From Nigerium massiliense (GTDB taxonomy: Bacteria; Actinomycetota; Actinomycetes; Propionibacteriales; Propionibacteriaceae): a DNA stretch of 64,000 nt. Shown here one piece after another: positions 16,442-25,490 of the stretch (the first letter of the stretch is position 1; every line of letters begins with the position of its first letter). The notes under the pieces were generated by a model. It saw nothing but the letters and a program-made list of their open reading frames with translations, made no database searches and had not been told where the DNA came from. The stretch covers positions 434,001 to 498,000 of the forward strand of contig NZ_CCYM01000003.1 of NCBI RefSeq assembly GCF_000826085.1. The letters are read 5' to 3'. A program made the position numbers and the translations under genes.

Positions 16442-16472
16442 TTGTGCCACAAGTATAACTTGTGGCACAAGT
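16442..16472. promoter_or_regulatory. Tandem palindromic operator of the ABC/acyltransferase operon
   Basis: Two copies of a site lie side by side. TTGTGCCACAAG (16442-16453) is followed by five bases and then its exact complement (16459-16470). The second copy in full, ACTTGTGGCACAAGT (16458-16472), is a perfect 7-1-7 palindrome. The spacer TATAA could be part of a -10 box. This is the form of a GntR-, TetR- or AbrB-type operator and lies ~120 bases upstream of the ATPase start. Confidence 0.75.
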
Positions 16473-16583
16473 AGCGCGACAGTGGTCTGGGATACCTCAC
16501 CCGTCCCTGTCAGGAGCCCCGAGAACGGCAGTCCACCCCCACGCGTCCACCGGCCTCGGGCGCGTCGGGCCGTGAACGAGTTC

Positions 16584-16612
16584 GGGCGGACACGCCACGC
16601 GCGTGTCCGCCC
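16584..16612. terminator. Hairpin between the AbrB-like gene and the ABC operon
   Basis: GGGCGGACACGC (16584-16595) pairs exactly with 16601-16612 around a five-base loop: a 12-bp GC-rich stem. There is no U-tract. It probably ends the gcvP/AbrB transcript and insulates the ABC operon with its own operator. Confidence 0.6.
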
Positions 16613-16663
16613 TTCCGCGTGGGCTGAGTCAGCCGCAGCGACGCAGGTGCCGGGTGGGACCGC

Positions 16664-16915
16664 TCACTCAGCCGGCGGTACGGGCCCTGGTCCGGGCCGT
16701 CCACCAGGCATGGCCTGCGCGACGATCTGGTCGAGGAGTTCCTGGCGGAGGAGGGCGATCCCCCCCTCCACGTCGGCGAGGAGCAGGAGGGAGTCCCCGG
16801 GCTTGATGTCGAACAGGTCACGAGCGCCTTTGGGGATGACGACCTGGCCCTTCGGTCCGACCTTGACCGTGGCGGCGAACTTGTCCGGGAGCCCTTCGGG
16901 ATGCTCAACATTCAT
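16664..16915 (-). CDS. AbrB/MazE/SpoVT-type DNA-binding protein
   Basis: An 83-residue protein whose first ~55 residues are a swapped-hairpin AbrB domain: 'VKVGPKGQVVIPKGAR' then 'LFDIKPGDSLLLLAD'. The Pro/Gly-rich tail has no assigned role. Start ATG 16915 has a strong TAGGAGG site that lies in the last codons of gcvP, eight bases upstream, so it may be cotranscribed with gcvP. Proteins of this type often regulate neighbouring ABC-2 exporters, and the palindromic operator 200 bases downstream is a plausible target. The alternative is an antitoxin-like role, but no toxin gene follows. Confidence 0.85.
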   Translation of the reverse strand: MNVEHPEGLPDKFAATVKVGPKGQVVIPKGARDLFDIKPGDSLLLLADVEGGIALLRQELLDQIVAQAMPGGRPGPGPVPPAE

Positions 16916-16923
16916 CGTGCCTC

Positions 16924-19821
16924 CTACGGCCCCGCCGGGGTCTCACCGTCGGCGTCCACGTCGTCGTCGGCGGCGTAGGACTCCAGCGGCGGGCACGAGC
17001 ACACCAGGTTCCGGTCGCCGAAGGCGCCGTCGATACGCGCGGACGCCGGCCAGTACTTGTCCGTCCCGCCGGCACCGATCGAGCCCAGCACTCGCCCAGC
17101 CGGGAACGCCGCCACGGACCGCGGGTACGGGTGGTCCCATTCGTCGGCGGTCACCTCGGCCAGCGTGTGCGGGGCGTTGTGCAGCGGGTTGTCGTCGGCG
17201 GGCCACTCCCCCGCGGCGACCCGCTCGCTCTCCGCGGCGATCTGCGCCATCGCGTCGGCGAACCGGTCCAGCTCGGCCAGCGACTCCGACTCCGTCGGCT
17301 CGACCATCAGCGTCCCGCTCACCGGGAAGCTCATCGTCGGGGCGTGGAACCCGTAGTCGATGAGGCGCTTAGCGACGTCGTCCACCGTCACGCCGGTGCG
17401 CTGCGTCATCGGCCGCAGGTCAACGATGCACTCGTGCGCGACCAGCCCGTTCTCCCCGTGGTACAAGATCGGGAAGTGCTCCGAGAGCCGCTTGGCCAGG
17501 TAGTTCGCGTTCAGCACCGCCGCCACGGACGCCTCGCGCAGCCCGTCCGGGCCCATCATCGCCATGAACGCGTACGTGATCGGCAGCACGCCCGCCGACC
17601 CGAACGGCGCCGACGACACCGGGCCGTAGGACGTCTCGGGGCCGGCCTCGGGCAGCAGCGGGTGGTTCGGCAGGTACGGCGCCAGGTGCTCGCGGACGCC
17701 GATCGGCCCGACGCCCGGGCCACCACCGCCGTGCGGGATGGCGAACGTCTTGTGCAGATTCAGGTGGCTGACGTCCGAGCCGAACCGGCCCGGCTGCGCC
17801 AGGCCCATCATCGCGTTGAGGTTCGCGCCGTCGACGTAGACCTGCCCGCCGGCGTCGTGCACCATCGCGCACACCTCGGCGATGCGGCCCTCGAAGACCC
17901 CGTGCGTCGACGGGTACGTCGCCATCAGCACGGCCAGCTGGTCGCGGTGCTTGTCGATCTTCGCCGCGAGGTCGTCCATGTCGATGGAGCCGTCCTCGCT
18001 GATCGTCTTGACGACGACGACCTTCATGCCGGCCATCGCGGCGGACGCGGCGTTCGTCCCGTGCGCCGACGCGGGGATCAGGCACACCGTCCGCCCCTCC
18101 TCCCCGTTGGCCCGGTGGTACGACCGGACGGCCATCAACCCCGCGAACTCCCCCTGGCTACCCGCGTTGGGCTGCAGGCTGACCCGCGCATACCCGGTGA
18201 CGGCGGCGAGCCACTCCTCGAGCGACGCGATCATCGCGGTGTAGCCCTCGGCGTCCTCGATCGGGACGAACGGGTGCAGGTTCGCGAAGCCGGGGTAGCT
18301 GATGGGCTCCATCGCGGCCGCCGGGTTGAGCTTCATCGTGCACGACCCCAGCGGGATCATGCCCTTGTCGAGCGCGAAGTCCCGGTCCTGCAGGGTGCGC
18401 AGGTAGCGCATCATCTCGGTCTCGGAGTGATAGTTCGAGAACACCGGGTGCGTCAGGTAGGCCGACGTCCGCTCGGGCTGGCCGAGGCTCCCCCACTCCT
18501 CCTCGGTCAGCCACTCCCCGCCGAACGAGGCGACGACGGCGTGCAGGTCGAACGGTGTGGCGTCCTCGCCGACGCTGATGCCGACGGTGTCCGTATCGAT
18601 GCGGCGCAGGTGGATGTCGTGCTCGCGGGCCTGCGCGACGACCGCGTCGGAGCGTCCGGGCACCTCGACGGCCAGGGTGTCGAAGAACGTGTCGTAACGC
18701 GGGGTGTGCCCGGCGCGCACGAGGTTCGCCGCCAACTGCCGGGTCGCCGTCGCGACGTCGGACGCGATGCGCTTCAGCCCGTCCGGGCCGTGGTAGACCG
18801 CGTACATGGACGCCGTGACGGCCAGCAGCACCTGGGCGGTGCAGATGTTCGAGGTCGCCTTCTCGCGCCGGATGTGCTGCTCGCGCGTCTGCAGCGCGAG
18901 CCGGAATGCCTGGGTGCCGTCGGCGTCCTTCGAGACGCCGACGAGGCGTCCGGGGATCTGCCGCTCGAGTCCCTCCCGCACCGCGATGTAGCCGGCGTGG
19001 GGACCACCGTAGAACAGCGGGACGCCGAAGCGTTGGGTGCTGCCGACGGCCACGTCGGCGCCCCACTCGCCGGGCGGGGTCAGCAGCGTCAGCGCGAGCA
19101 GGTCGGCCGCCGCGATGCACAGCGCGTTGTTCTCGTGCGCCTTCGCGGCGATGGTCGTGAGCTCGTCGAGCGTGCGCAGCTGCCCGTCGGCCCCGGGCGT
19201 CTGCACCACGACGGCGAAGGCCTCGTGCCGCTGCAGCGCCTCGACGAGGTCGTCGGCGACGACGATCTCGATGCCCTGGGCGAGCATGCGGGTGCGCACG
19301 ACCGCCTCCGACTGCGGCAGCAGCTGTGCGTCGAGGACGACGACCGAGCCCTTCCGGACGGCCCGGCGCGCGAGCTGGATCGCCTCGGCGACCGCCGTGC
19401 CCTCGTCCAGCAGGCTGGCGCCCGAGGTCGGCAGGCCGGTCAGGTCGGAGACCATCGTCTGGAAGTTCAGCAGCGCCTCGAGGCGTCCCTGGCTGATCTC
19501 GGGCTGGTAAGGGGTGTACGCGGTGTACCAGCCCGCGTTCTCCAGCACGTGCCGCCGCACCACCGCGGGGGTCACGGTGCCGTAGTACCCCAGGCCGATC
19601 ATCGCCCGCCCGGGGTTGTTGGCGGCGGCCATCGCGGCGAGCCGGTTCTGCGCGTCGCGCTCCGAGATGGCCGCCGGCAGGCCCAGTGAGTCGTCGAGCA
19701 GGATGTCGGACGGCACCGCCGCGGCGACCAACTGGTCGGCGTCCTCGTAGCCCAGCGACCGCAGCATCTGCGCGCGTTCGCCCTCGTCGCTTCCCAGGTG
19801 ACGGCTCACAAAAGCTTCCAT
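16924..19821 (-). CDS. gcvP: Glycine dehydrogenase (decarboxylating), P protein
   Basis: A full-length, 965-residue single-chain P protein of the glycine cleavage system. It decarboxylates glycine with PLP and passes the aminomethyl group to lipoyl-GcvH (gene at 22531). The PLP Lys lies in '[16 protein letters not shown]' near residue 690. '[11 protein letters not shown]' and '[16 protein letters not shown]' are N-half signatures, and '[13 protein letters not shown]' begins the C-half. ATG 19821 ('[10 protein letters not shown]') is chosen over an upstream in-frame Met because homology begins there and GGAGAG precedes it. The gcvT gene is not in the window. The order gcvP...gcvH with regulators between matches Rv1826-Rv1832 of M. 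tuberculosis. Confidence 0.97.
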   Translation of the reverse strand: MEAFVSRHLGSDEGERAQMLRSLGYEDADQLVAAAVPSDILLDDSLGLPAAISERDAQNRLAAMAAANNPGRAMIGLGYYGTVTPAVVRRHVLENAGWYTAYTPYQPEISQGRLEALLNFQTMVSDLTGLPTSGASLLDEGTAVAEAIQLARRAVRKGSVVVLDAQLLPQSEAVVRTRMLAQGIEIVVADDLVEALQRHEAFAVVVQTPGADGQLRTLDELTTIAAKAHENNALCIAAADLLALTLLTPPGEWGADVAVGSTQRFGVPLFYGGPHAGYIAVREGLERQIPGRLVGVSKDADGTQAFRLALQTREQHIRREKATSNICTAQVLLAVTASMYAVYHGPDGLKRIASDVATATRQLAANLVRAGHTPRYDTFFDTLAVEVPGRSDAVVAQAREHDIHLRRIDTDTVGISVGEDATPFDLHAVVASFGGEWLTEEEWGSLGQPERTSAYLTHPVFSNYHSETEMMRYLRTLQDRDFALDKGMIPLGSCTMKLNPAAAMEPISYPGFANLHPFVPIEDAEGYTAMIASLEEWLAAVTGYARVSLQPNAGSQGEFAGLMAVRSYHRANGEEGRTVCLIPASAHGTNAASAAMAGMKVVVVKTISEDGSIDMDDLAAKIDKHRDQLAVLMATYPSTHGVFEGRIAEVCAMVHDAGGQVYVDGANLNAMMGLAQPGRFGSDVSHLNLHKTFAIPHGGGGPGVGPIGVREHLAPYLPNHPLLPEAGPETSYGPVSSAPFGSAGVLPITYAFMAMMGPDGLREASVAAVLNANYLAKRLSEHFPILYHGENGLVAHECIVDLRPMTQRTGVTVDDVAKRLIDYGFHAPTMSFPVSGTLMVEPTESESLAELDRFADAMAQIAAESERVAAGEWPADDNPLHNAPHTLAEVTADEWDHPYPRSVAAFPAGRVLGSIGAGGTDKYWPASARIDGAFGDRNLVCSCPPLESYAADDDVDADGETPAGP

Positions 19822-20012
19822 AGCTCGCTCTCCCCTCGCGTCGCCGGCCTCATGCCGCGCGTCCTGCACGCGAGAGCCAATCTATCCTGACTCCCGACAA
19901 CACCGGGCCGGCGTCGTCGGCGCGCGCCCGATCCGTCCCGTCCGCCGCCGCGCCCCACGCGCGTCAGCCCGGCGACAAGGCCGGGCTGAACGAGGGGACG
20001 ACGAAGGTTGGC

Positions 20013-20576
<564 letters not shown>

Positions 20577-20743
20577 CCTCGCCCCTACTCTTCTCACTGG
20601 TCCCCGCGCTGTCGTCTACGACGGTAGCCGCGTTCATTTTCCGGGGTCAACGACACGCCGCCCCCCAGGCGGGCGACTGAGAACCCTGAAGTCGGCCCTC
20701 AGGGTTGACCCCGGCTCGTGGAGGCCCCGGCGCCTGCGCAGGC

Positions 20744-21235
20744 TCAGCGCCCCTCGAAGTCGTCGGGGTTCACCTGGTCGAGGAACTCGCGGAACTGCTC
20801 GACCTGCTCGTTGTCATCCTCCAGGGACGCCCCCGCGTCCGGTGTCGCGTCCGGGTCGATGGACGCCTCGTCCAGCACCGCCTCGGTGACGTAGATCGGC
20901 GCCCCGCAGCGGAGCGCGAGAGCGACGCCGTCCGAGAGCCGGCACGGCAGCGACTGCCCGTTCACCTGCAGGTCTGCGTCGAACACGGCGTCGTCGTGCC
21001 CGGTGATGCGGACGGCGTCCACGAGACCGTCCAGGGTGGCCAGCGCGTCGATGAAGACGTCGTGCACGGACGGGTGATCCGGCTCGGACGGCTCCAGCGC
21101 CGACAAGATGGCGGTCCCCGCGCTGGCGGTGATCCACACGGGCAGCACCCGGGTGCCCTCGGCCTCCCGCAGCAGCAGCACCGGGTCGGCGCCGACGTCG
21201 GTGAACCGCACGTCGCTGTACAGCAGCTGGATCAT
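20744..21235 (-). CDS. Bifunctional nuclease (BFN/DUF151) domain protein
   Basis: A 163-residue protein with a BFN domain in the first ~125 residues: 'PVLLLREAEGTRVLPVWI' and 'LSDGVALALRCGAPIYV' are the conserved strands and helix. The C-terminal ~35 residues are acidic. The M. tuberculosis homologue lies in the same place between two MerR genes (Rv1829). Plant members cleave DNA and RNA; the bacterial role is unproven. It starts eight bases after the FtsR stop codon, so one operon is likely. Confidence 0.88.
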   Translation of the reverse strand: MIQLLYSDVRFTDVGADPVLLLREAEGTRVLPVWITASAGTAILSALEPSEPDHPSVHDVFIDALATLDGLVDAVRITGHDDAVFDADLQVNGQSLPCRLSDGVALALRCGAPIYVTEAVLDEASIDPDATPDAGASLEDDNEQVEQFREFLDQVNPDDFEGR

Positions 21236-21242
21236 GGCGCGC

Positions 21243-21959
21243 CTACTGGGTGATCGACTGCCGCAGGATGGCGGCGTGGGCGTGCAGGATGAGTTGCATG
21301 ACGTCCTGGGTGACCTGGCGCGGGTTCTGCCCGCGGCGCACGGTCACGTTGACCGCGGCGTCGACCAGCCCCGCCTCGCGCTCGGCGGCCTGCTTGATCG
21401 CGCGCAGGTGGCGGGCGTCCATGCCGTAGCCGGCGAGCTTTCGCGCGGCGACCGCGATGGTCAGCGCGTCACGCCCGTAATAGACGGTGCCGCGCCGGGG
21501 CACGACGAGGGCGTGTCGCTCGAGCTCGGTCAGGGCCGCGTCGCTCAGGCCCGACAGGCGCAGCAGCTCGCGGCGGGTGATGCGGATGGGGTTGCGCGGC
21601 GCCCGCGCGCGCGGCGTGAGCGCCTCGGCGACCTCGTGGGCGTCGGAGGAGCCCGGCCCGGCGGCCTCGGGCTCGACGGGCGTGGGCGAATCCAGCTTGG
21701 GCGGCTCCAGGCCCTGATCCATGAGCTCCAGGTGCTCGCGGATCACCTTCAGCGGAAGGTAGTGGCTCTTCTGCACCTCGAGGATGTAGCGCAGCCGCTC
21801 GATGTCGGCGTCGCTGTAGCGCCGGTAGCCGGACGGGGCCCGGTCCGGCGACAGCAGACCTTCGCTCTCCAAGAACCGGATCTTGGAGATCGAGACGTCG
21901 GGGAACTGCTCGGTCAGGATCTTCAGAACCTGACCGATGCTCCGCCGATCTCCCGCCAT
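21243..21959 (-). CDS. ftsR: MerR-family regulator FtsR
   Basis: A 238-residue regulator with an N-terminal MerR domain: 'SIGQVLKILTEQFPDVSISK', 'RFLESEGLLSP', 'GYRRYSDADIERLRYI' and 'SHYLPLKVIREHLE', then a proline-rich linker and a second helical domain. In Corynebacterium glutamicum the homologue (FtsR) activates ftsZ, and Rv1828 is the mycobacterial orthologue in the same position. Its ATG begins at the base next to the FHA-protein stop codon, so the genes are coupled. The 'PDVSISKIRFLE' signature makes the family assignment firm. Regulation of ftsZ here is inferred from orthology. Confidence 0.9.
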   Translation of the reverse strand: MAGDRRSIGQVLKILTEQFPDVSISKIRFLESEGLLSPDRAPSGYRRYSDADIERLRYILEVQKSHYLPLKVIREHLELMDQGLEPPKLDSPTPVEPEAAGPGSSDAHEVAEALTPRARAPRNPIRITRRELLRLSGLSDAALTELERHALVVPRRGTVYYGRDALTIAVAARKLAGYGMDARHLRAIKQAAEREAGLVDAAVNVTVRRGQNPRQVTQDVMQLILHAHAAILRQSITQ

Positions 21960-22445
21960 CTAGTCCTGCCCGGCCGCGTCCACGAGGTAGACCATGCGGA
22001 ACTTGCCGATCTGCACCTCGTCGCCGCGGCGCAGGGCCACCTCGTTGTCGATGAGCGCACGGTTCACGTAGGTGCCGTTGAGGCTGTTCAGGTCACTGAT
22101 CCAGGTGTGGCCGCCACGGGTGGACAGCTGGGCATGGTGCCGCGAGACCGTCACGTCGTCGAGGAAGATGTCGGACTGGGGGTGCCTGCCCGCGGTGACG
22201 ACCTCGTGGTCGAGAACGAACTTTGTGCCCTGGTTCGGGCCGCGCACGACCGTGAGGAGGCCCGTGCCTCGCGGCACGTCCTTGAGCGCGGACAACTGCG
22301 AATCGGTCAGCTCGACGGCGTCCTCGTTGCCCAGCGCGGGAATGACCCTCGTGGTGTCACCGGTCTGGTGCTTCAGCGAGGCGCCGCAGTTCGAGCAGAA
22401 GTTCACATCGTCAGAAACCTGTCGCCCACATTCGGGACACGTCAC
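21960..22445 (-). CDS. FHA-domain protein, GarA/OdhI-like, with N-terminal zinc ribbon
   Basis: A 161-residue protein. Residues 1-25 form a zinc ribbon with two Cys pairs ('CPECG' and 'CSNCG'). Residues ~65-155 are an FHA phosphothreonine-binding domain with 'GRHPQSDIFLDD', 'VSRHHAQL' and 'NSLNGTYVN'. GarA/OdhI proteins inhibit 2-oxoglutarate dehydrogenase unless phosphorylated at an N-terminal ETTS-type site. Here the nearest match is 'TGDTTRVIP' near residue 30, so the switch may differ. GTG 22445 has a GAAAGGGG site. The position between gcvH and ftsR is the same as for garA in M. tuberculosis. Confidence 0.9.
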   Translation of the reverse strand: MTCPECGRQVSDDVNFCSNCGASLKHQTGDTTRVIPALGNEDAVELTDSQLSALKDVPRGTGLLTVVRGPNQGTKFVLDHEVVTAGRHPQSDIFLDDVTVSRHHAQLSTRGGHTWISDLNSLNGTYVNRALIDNEVALRRGDEVQIGKFRMVYLVDAAGQD

Positions 22446-22530
22446 GGTGCAGCCCCTTTCTTGCCGTGCGTGACACCTTACTCACACGCACGGCCTGGGG
22501 AGACGCGACCACGCCGCGTCTCCGGATTGA

Positions 22531-22914
22531 CTAGTTCGACCCCGCCACCTCGGCGTAGCCGTCGGAATCGAGCAGTTCGTCGAACTCCTCCGGGTTCGAC
22601 ATCTCGATCTCGAACAGCCAGCCGTCCCCGTAGGGGTCGCTGTTGATGGTTTCGGGGGTTGCCGAGAGCTGCTCGTTGATCGCGGTGACGACGCCGGAGA
22701 CCGGAGCATAGACGTCGGACACGCTCTTGGTCGACTCGACCTCGGCGCAGGCATCGTCGAGCTCCACCTCGTCGCCGACCTGCGGCAGCGAGACGTAGAC
22801 GACGTCGCCGAGGGCCTCGGCTGCGAAATCGGTGATACCGATGCGGACGGTCGACTCGTTACCGGCGCGCAGCCACTCGTGCTTGTCGGTGTAGCGAAGG
22901 TCTTCGGGGTACAC
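22531..22914 (-). CDS. gcvH: Glycine cleavage system H protein
   Basis: A 127-residue lipoyl carrier that shuttles the aminomethyl group between the P, T and L proteins. The lipoylation site is the Lys in 'VESTKSVSDVYAP' near residue 63, and 'GDVVYVSLPQVG' is the preceding hairpin. Normal length. The start is GTG 22914 behind an AAGGAG site. It is upstream of the FHA gene with ~85 bases between, matching Rv1826-Rv1827. No glycine riboswitch is visible upstream. Confidence 0.96.
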   Translation of the reverse strand: MYPEDLRYTDKHEWLRAGNESTVRIGITDFAAEALGDVVYVSLPQVGDEVELDDACAEVESTKSVSDVYAPVSGVVTAINEQLSATPETINSDPYGDGWLFEIEMSNPEEFDELLDSDGYAEVAGSN

Positions 22915-23011
22915 GGCTCGACTCCTTGTCCATGATCGACGGGTGCGCGGGGTCGACGCACGACGTCACCCTAGCGGTTCGCGACTCCCCTCGCCTGCCC
23001 TGGGACGCAAG

Positions 23012-23749
23012 TCATCCGGGACGGCTGAACTGCGCCGGTGCGGCCGTGTGCAGGGAGTCGACCTGCACGTCGTCGAGCACCTCGGTGCGCACCGTCCCGC
23101 CGACGCGGCTGCCCTCGACCTGGCTGATGAGGCCGCCGCGGAAGCGGACCGCCTCCTCCAGCGTCGTCCGGTTGCCGATCGCCTCCAGCACCACCGGTTC
23201 GGCCAGCGTCTGACCGTCCGCGACGAGGCCGTCCGGGGACGTCGCCACCCACGTTTGAGCCACCACGCGCACCTTGTCGTTGAGCTCGATCACCTCAGCG
23301 CCGGCGTCGCGCAACTCGTTGATCGCGCCGAGCAGCAGCTCGGGGGTGAGCTTGCCGTGCGGGGCGTTGATGGTGAGCCGGACGCCCGGGCCGTGCGCCG
23401 GGACCGTTCCAGCCATGATCTCCAGCGACGTCAGCCGACGCTCCGCCTCGCGGCGGGCCACCTCCCCGCGGTCGGCGCCCGACCGTAGCTGCGCGCGGGC
23501 GGCCTCGAGATCGGTCACCTCGTTCTCCAGCCGTCGCGACTGGGCGGTCAGGTCGTCCAGCATCGCGACCAGGTCGGCGCGACGAAGGTTCGCGTACGGG
23601 TCGGCCGTCGCGCGCGACTGCACCTGCAGCGTCACCAGCAGGGCGCACAGGAACAGCACGACCGCGACGAGCAGGTGCGATCGCGTCGGACGCCGCAGGT
23701 CCCGCAGGACGCGGCGCGCGCTCAGCTGCCGGGGCGCCCGGCTAGGCAT
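23012..23749 (-). CDS. DUF881 membrane protein
   Basis: A 245-residue protein: basic N-terminus, one transmembrane helix at residues ~27-45 ('LLVAVVLFLCALLVTLQV'), a coiled coil at ~60-105 ('LDDLTAQSRRLENEVTDLEA'), then the DUF881 domain with 'GPGVRLTI', 'ELRDAGAEVIELND' and 'VVLEAIGN'. DUF881 proteins come in pairs around the small basic protein gene in Actinobacteria (Rv1823-Rv1825). Function unknown, with a proposed link to envelope or division. Its start overlaps the end of the sbp frame. Confidence 0.88.
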   Translation of the reverse strand: MPSRAPRQLSARRVLRDLRRPTRSHLLVAVVLFLCALLVTLQVQSRATADPYANLRRADLVAMLDDLTAQSRRLENEVTDLEAARAQLRSGADRGEVARREAERRLTSLEIMAGTVPAHGPGVRLTINAPHGKLTPELLLGAINELRDAGAEVIELNDKVRVVAQTWVATSPDGLVADGQTLAEPVVLEAIGNRTTLEEAVRFRGGLISQVEGSRVGGTVRTEVLDDVQVDSLHTAAPAQFSRPG

Positions 23750-24073
23750 GGAACAGGCTCCGCCGGATCGCAGCGGCGTTGGAGAAGATGCGGATGCCCA
23801 GCACGACGACCACGGTCGTGGACAGCTGCGACCCGACGCCCAGCAGGTCGCCGACCCAGACGATCAACGCCGCGAGAAGCACGTTCGACACGAACGAGAC
23901 GACGAACACCCGGTCGGAGAACGTCCGCTCCAGATAAGCCAGCGCGCCACCCAGCAGCGCATCGAGCGCCGCGACGATCGCGATCGGCAGCTAGGCTCGA
24001 GCTGCACCGGCAACGACGGCTGCAGCAGCAGGCCGACGACGATGCCGGCCAGCAGGGCGAGGACGGCGTACAC
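23742..24073 (-). pseudogene. sbp: Small basic protein (sbp, DUF1290), interrupted by a one-base frameshift
   Basis: The first 27 residues are typical ('MYAVLALLAGIVVGLLLQP') with the first helix of this four-helix protein of ~110 residues. Around 23991-23995 one base is missing: the frame after 'VQLEP' becomes nonsense. In another frame the family sequence resumes ('LPIAIVAALDALLGG', 'DRVFVVSFVSNVLLAAL', 'LGIRIFSNAAAIRRSLF') and ends at TAG 23744-23742, inside the start of the DUF881 gene. Restoring one base after the Pro codon gives a normal protein. Either the gene is broken or the sequence has an error. It sits between the two DUF881 genes as in other Actinobacteria. Confidence 0.8.
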
Positions 24074-24086
24074 GCTGCTCCTTTAC

Positions 24087-24905
24087 TCAGCGCTTCGCGG
24101 AGGCGTTGGTCAGGTCGGGCCCGGTGTCGGCGGGCAGAGCGAGGTCGCCGGCGGTCCGCAGATCGAAGCGCATCCCGTAGGTGTCGCCGAGCGTCCGCCA
24201 CGACGCCCCGGCGTCACCGTCGCGAAACCGCCGCTCCAGGCCGCGCGGATCGCCGATCGCCTCCACGACATAAGGCCTGGTCAGCGACCGGTAGTCGACG
24301 GTGATCGCCTCGCCGGCGCTGCGGATCGCCGTGCGGGTCGTGAGCCGGTGGCCGTTGACGGCGACCGCCTCGGCGCCGGCCCGCCACAGCCCGTTCACCG
24401 CGACGCGCAGGTCGGCGTCCACGACCTCGCCGCCCTCGCGCGCGCCCGCCGGTCCGTCGTCGACGGTCAACCGGACGCCCGGTCCGCGCGCGGGCAGCGT
24501 GCCGGCGGCGAGTTCGAGCGACTGCAGGCGCGTGCGGGTGGCCTCGTCCAGCCCGGCGGCACGCACCTCGAGGGCCGCGTTCTCCCGCGACAGCTCCCCC
24601 GACCGGGCGCGCAGGGCGTCGCCCTGGGCGGCCGCAGACCGGATGCGCTCGATGAGCTGTTGCCGCTCGGCCTCGTCGGCGGGCCTGGCCCGGAAGGTCT
24701 GGGCGCAGGCCAACGCCAGCAGCATGCCGAGGATCGCCACCGCCGCCGCCGTCAGCACCGGACGCCGCCGCGGGCGGGTCGTCCGCGCCGCGACCACCGC
24801 ATAATCGGGGTCGAGCGCGTCCCGGACGATGCCGTCGAGCAGGTCGCCGGACAAGTCCGGCCGGCGACCGTCCGCCGGAGGTGTGGCGTCGTTCACGCCC
24901 ATCAC
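24087..24905 (-). CDS. DUF881 membrane protein (second copy)
   Basis: A 272-residue protein: soluble N-terminal ~45 residues, one transmembrane helix at ~49-68 ('PVLTAAAVAILGMLLALA'), a coiled coil with 'ELSRENAALEVRAAGLD', then the DUF881 domain ('GPGVRLTVDDGP', 'NGLWRAGAEAVAVNGHRL', 'YVVEAIGDP'). It is upstream of sbp and the other DUF881 gene, the Rv1823 position. The start could be GTG 24905 or ATG 24902. It follows the HIT gene by 27 bases and is probably part of the thrS transcript. Confidence 0.87.
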   Translation of the reverse strand: MMGVNDATPPADGRRPDLSGDLLDGIVRDALDPDYAVVAARTTRPRRRPVLTAAAVAILGMLLALACAQTFRARPADEAERQQLIERIRSAAAQGDALRARSGELSRENAALEVRAAGLDEATRTRLQSLELAAGTLPARGPGVRLTVDDGPAGAREGGEVVDADLRVAVNGLWRAGAEAVAVNGHRLTTRTAIRSAGEAITVDYRSLTRPYVVEAIGDPRGLERRFRDGDAGASWRTLGDTYGMRFDLRTAGDLALPADTGPDLTNASAKR

Positions 24906-24932
24906 CCTAGGCGACGCCCTGGGGTCCCGGCC

Positions 24933-25490
24933 TCAGTCCGAGTGTCGCTGCCAGCCCTCGGCCAACAGCGCGCGTGTGTCGGCGAGCAACTGCGGGAGGG
25001 CCTTGGTGCGGCCGACGACCGGCAGGAAGTTCGCGTCCCCGCCCCAGCGCGGCACGACGTGCTGGTGCAGGTGCGCGGCGATGCCGGCGCCGGCGACCGC
25101 GCCCTGGTTCATGCCGATGTTGAAGCCGTCCGGGTGCGACACGTCGGCGATGACCCGCATGGCCGTCTGGGTCAGAACGCCGAACTCCTCGCGCTCGTCG
25201 TCGTTCAAGTCGGTGTAGAGCGACACATGTCGATACGGGCATACCAGCAGGTGGCCGGGGTTGTACGGGTACAGGTTGAGCACCACGTAACACAGCTCGC
25301 CGCGGTGGACGATGAGCGCCTCGGCGTCGTCCCGCTTCGGGGACCGGCAGAACGGGCACTCGCCTTCGGAGGAGTCCCCCGGCTTGTTCTCGCCGCCGAT
25401 GTAGACCATGCGGTGCGGCGTCCACAGTCGCTGGAGGGCGTCCGGGACGCCGGCCAACTGCTGGTCGAACTCGATCTCGTGCTCGCTCAT
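24933..25490 (-). CDS. HIT-family protein, Ap4A phosphorylase-like (Rv2613c type)
   Basis: A 185-residue histidine-triad protein. 'CPFCRSPK' near residue 45 resembles a zinc knuckle, 'VVLNLYPYNPGHLLVCPYRH' holds the substrate loop, and 'HLHQHVVPRW' near residue 140 is the triad. In M. tuberculosis the orthologue next to thrS splits diadenosine tetraphosphate by phosphorolysis. ATG 25490 shares one base with the thrS stop codon, so translation is coupled. Ap4A is a side product of tRNA synthetases, which gives the pairing with thrS a rationale (inference). Confidence 0.92.
   Translation of the reverse strand: MSEHEIEFDQQLAGVPDALQRLWTPHRMVYIGGENKPGDSSEGECPFCRSPKRDDAEALIVHRGELCYVVLNLYPYNPGHLLVCPYRHVSLYTDLNDDEREEFGVLTQTAMRVIADVSHPDGFNIGMNQGAVAGAGIAAHLHQHVVPRWGGDANFLPVVGRTKALPQLLADTRALLAEGWQRHSD

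Noticed and set aside
16321..16500. N-terminal extension of the ABC ATPase up to 16500
   Set aside because: The open frame crosses the perfect operator palindromes, and homology starts only at GTG 16320.
17131..19689. 852-codon plus-strand frame opposite gcvP
   Set aside because: It is an antisense shadow of a high-GC gene: Arg/Ala/Gly/Val-rich with no family sequence, whereas gcvP is unmistakable.
19822..20012. Glycine riboswitch upstream of gcvP
   Set aside because: No paired glycine-aptamer core could be recognised; the region looks like a plain promoter.
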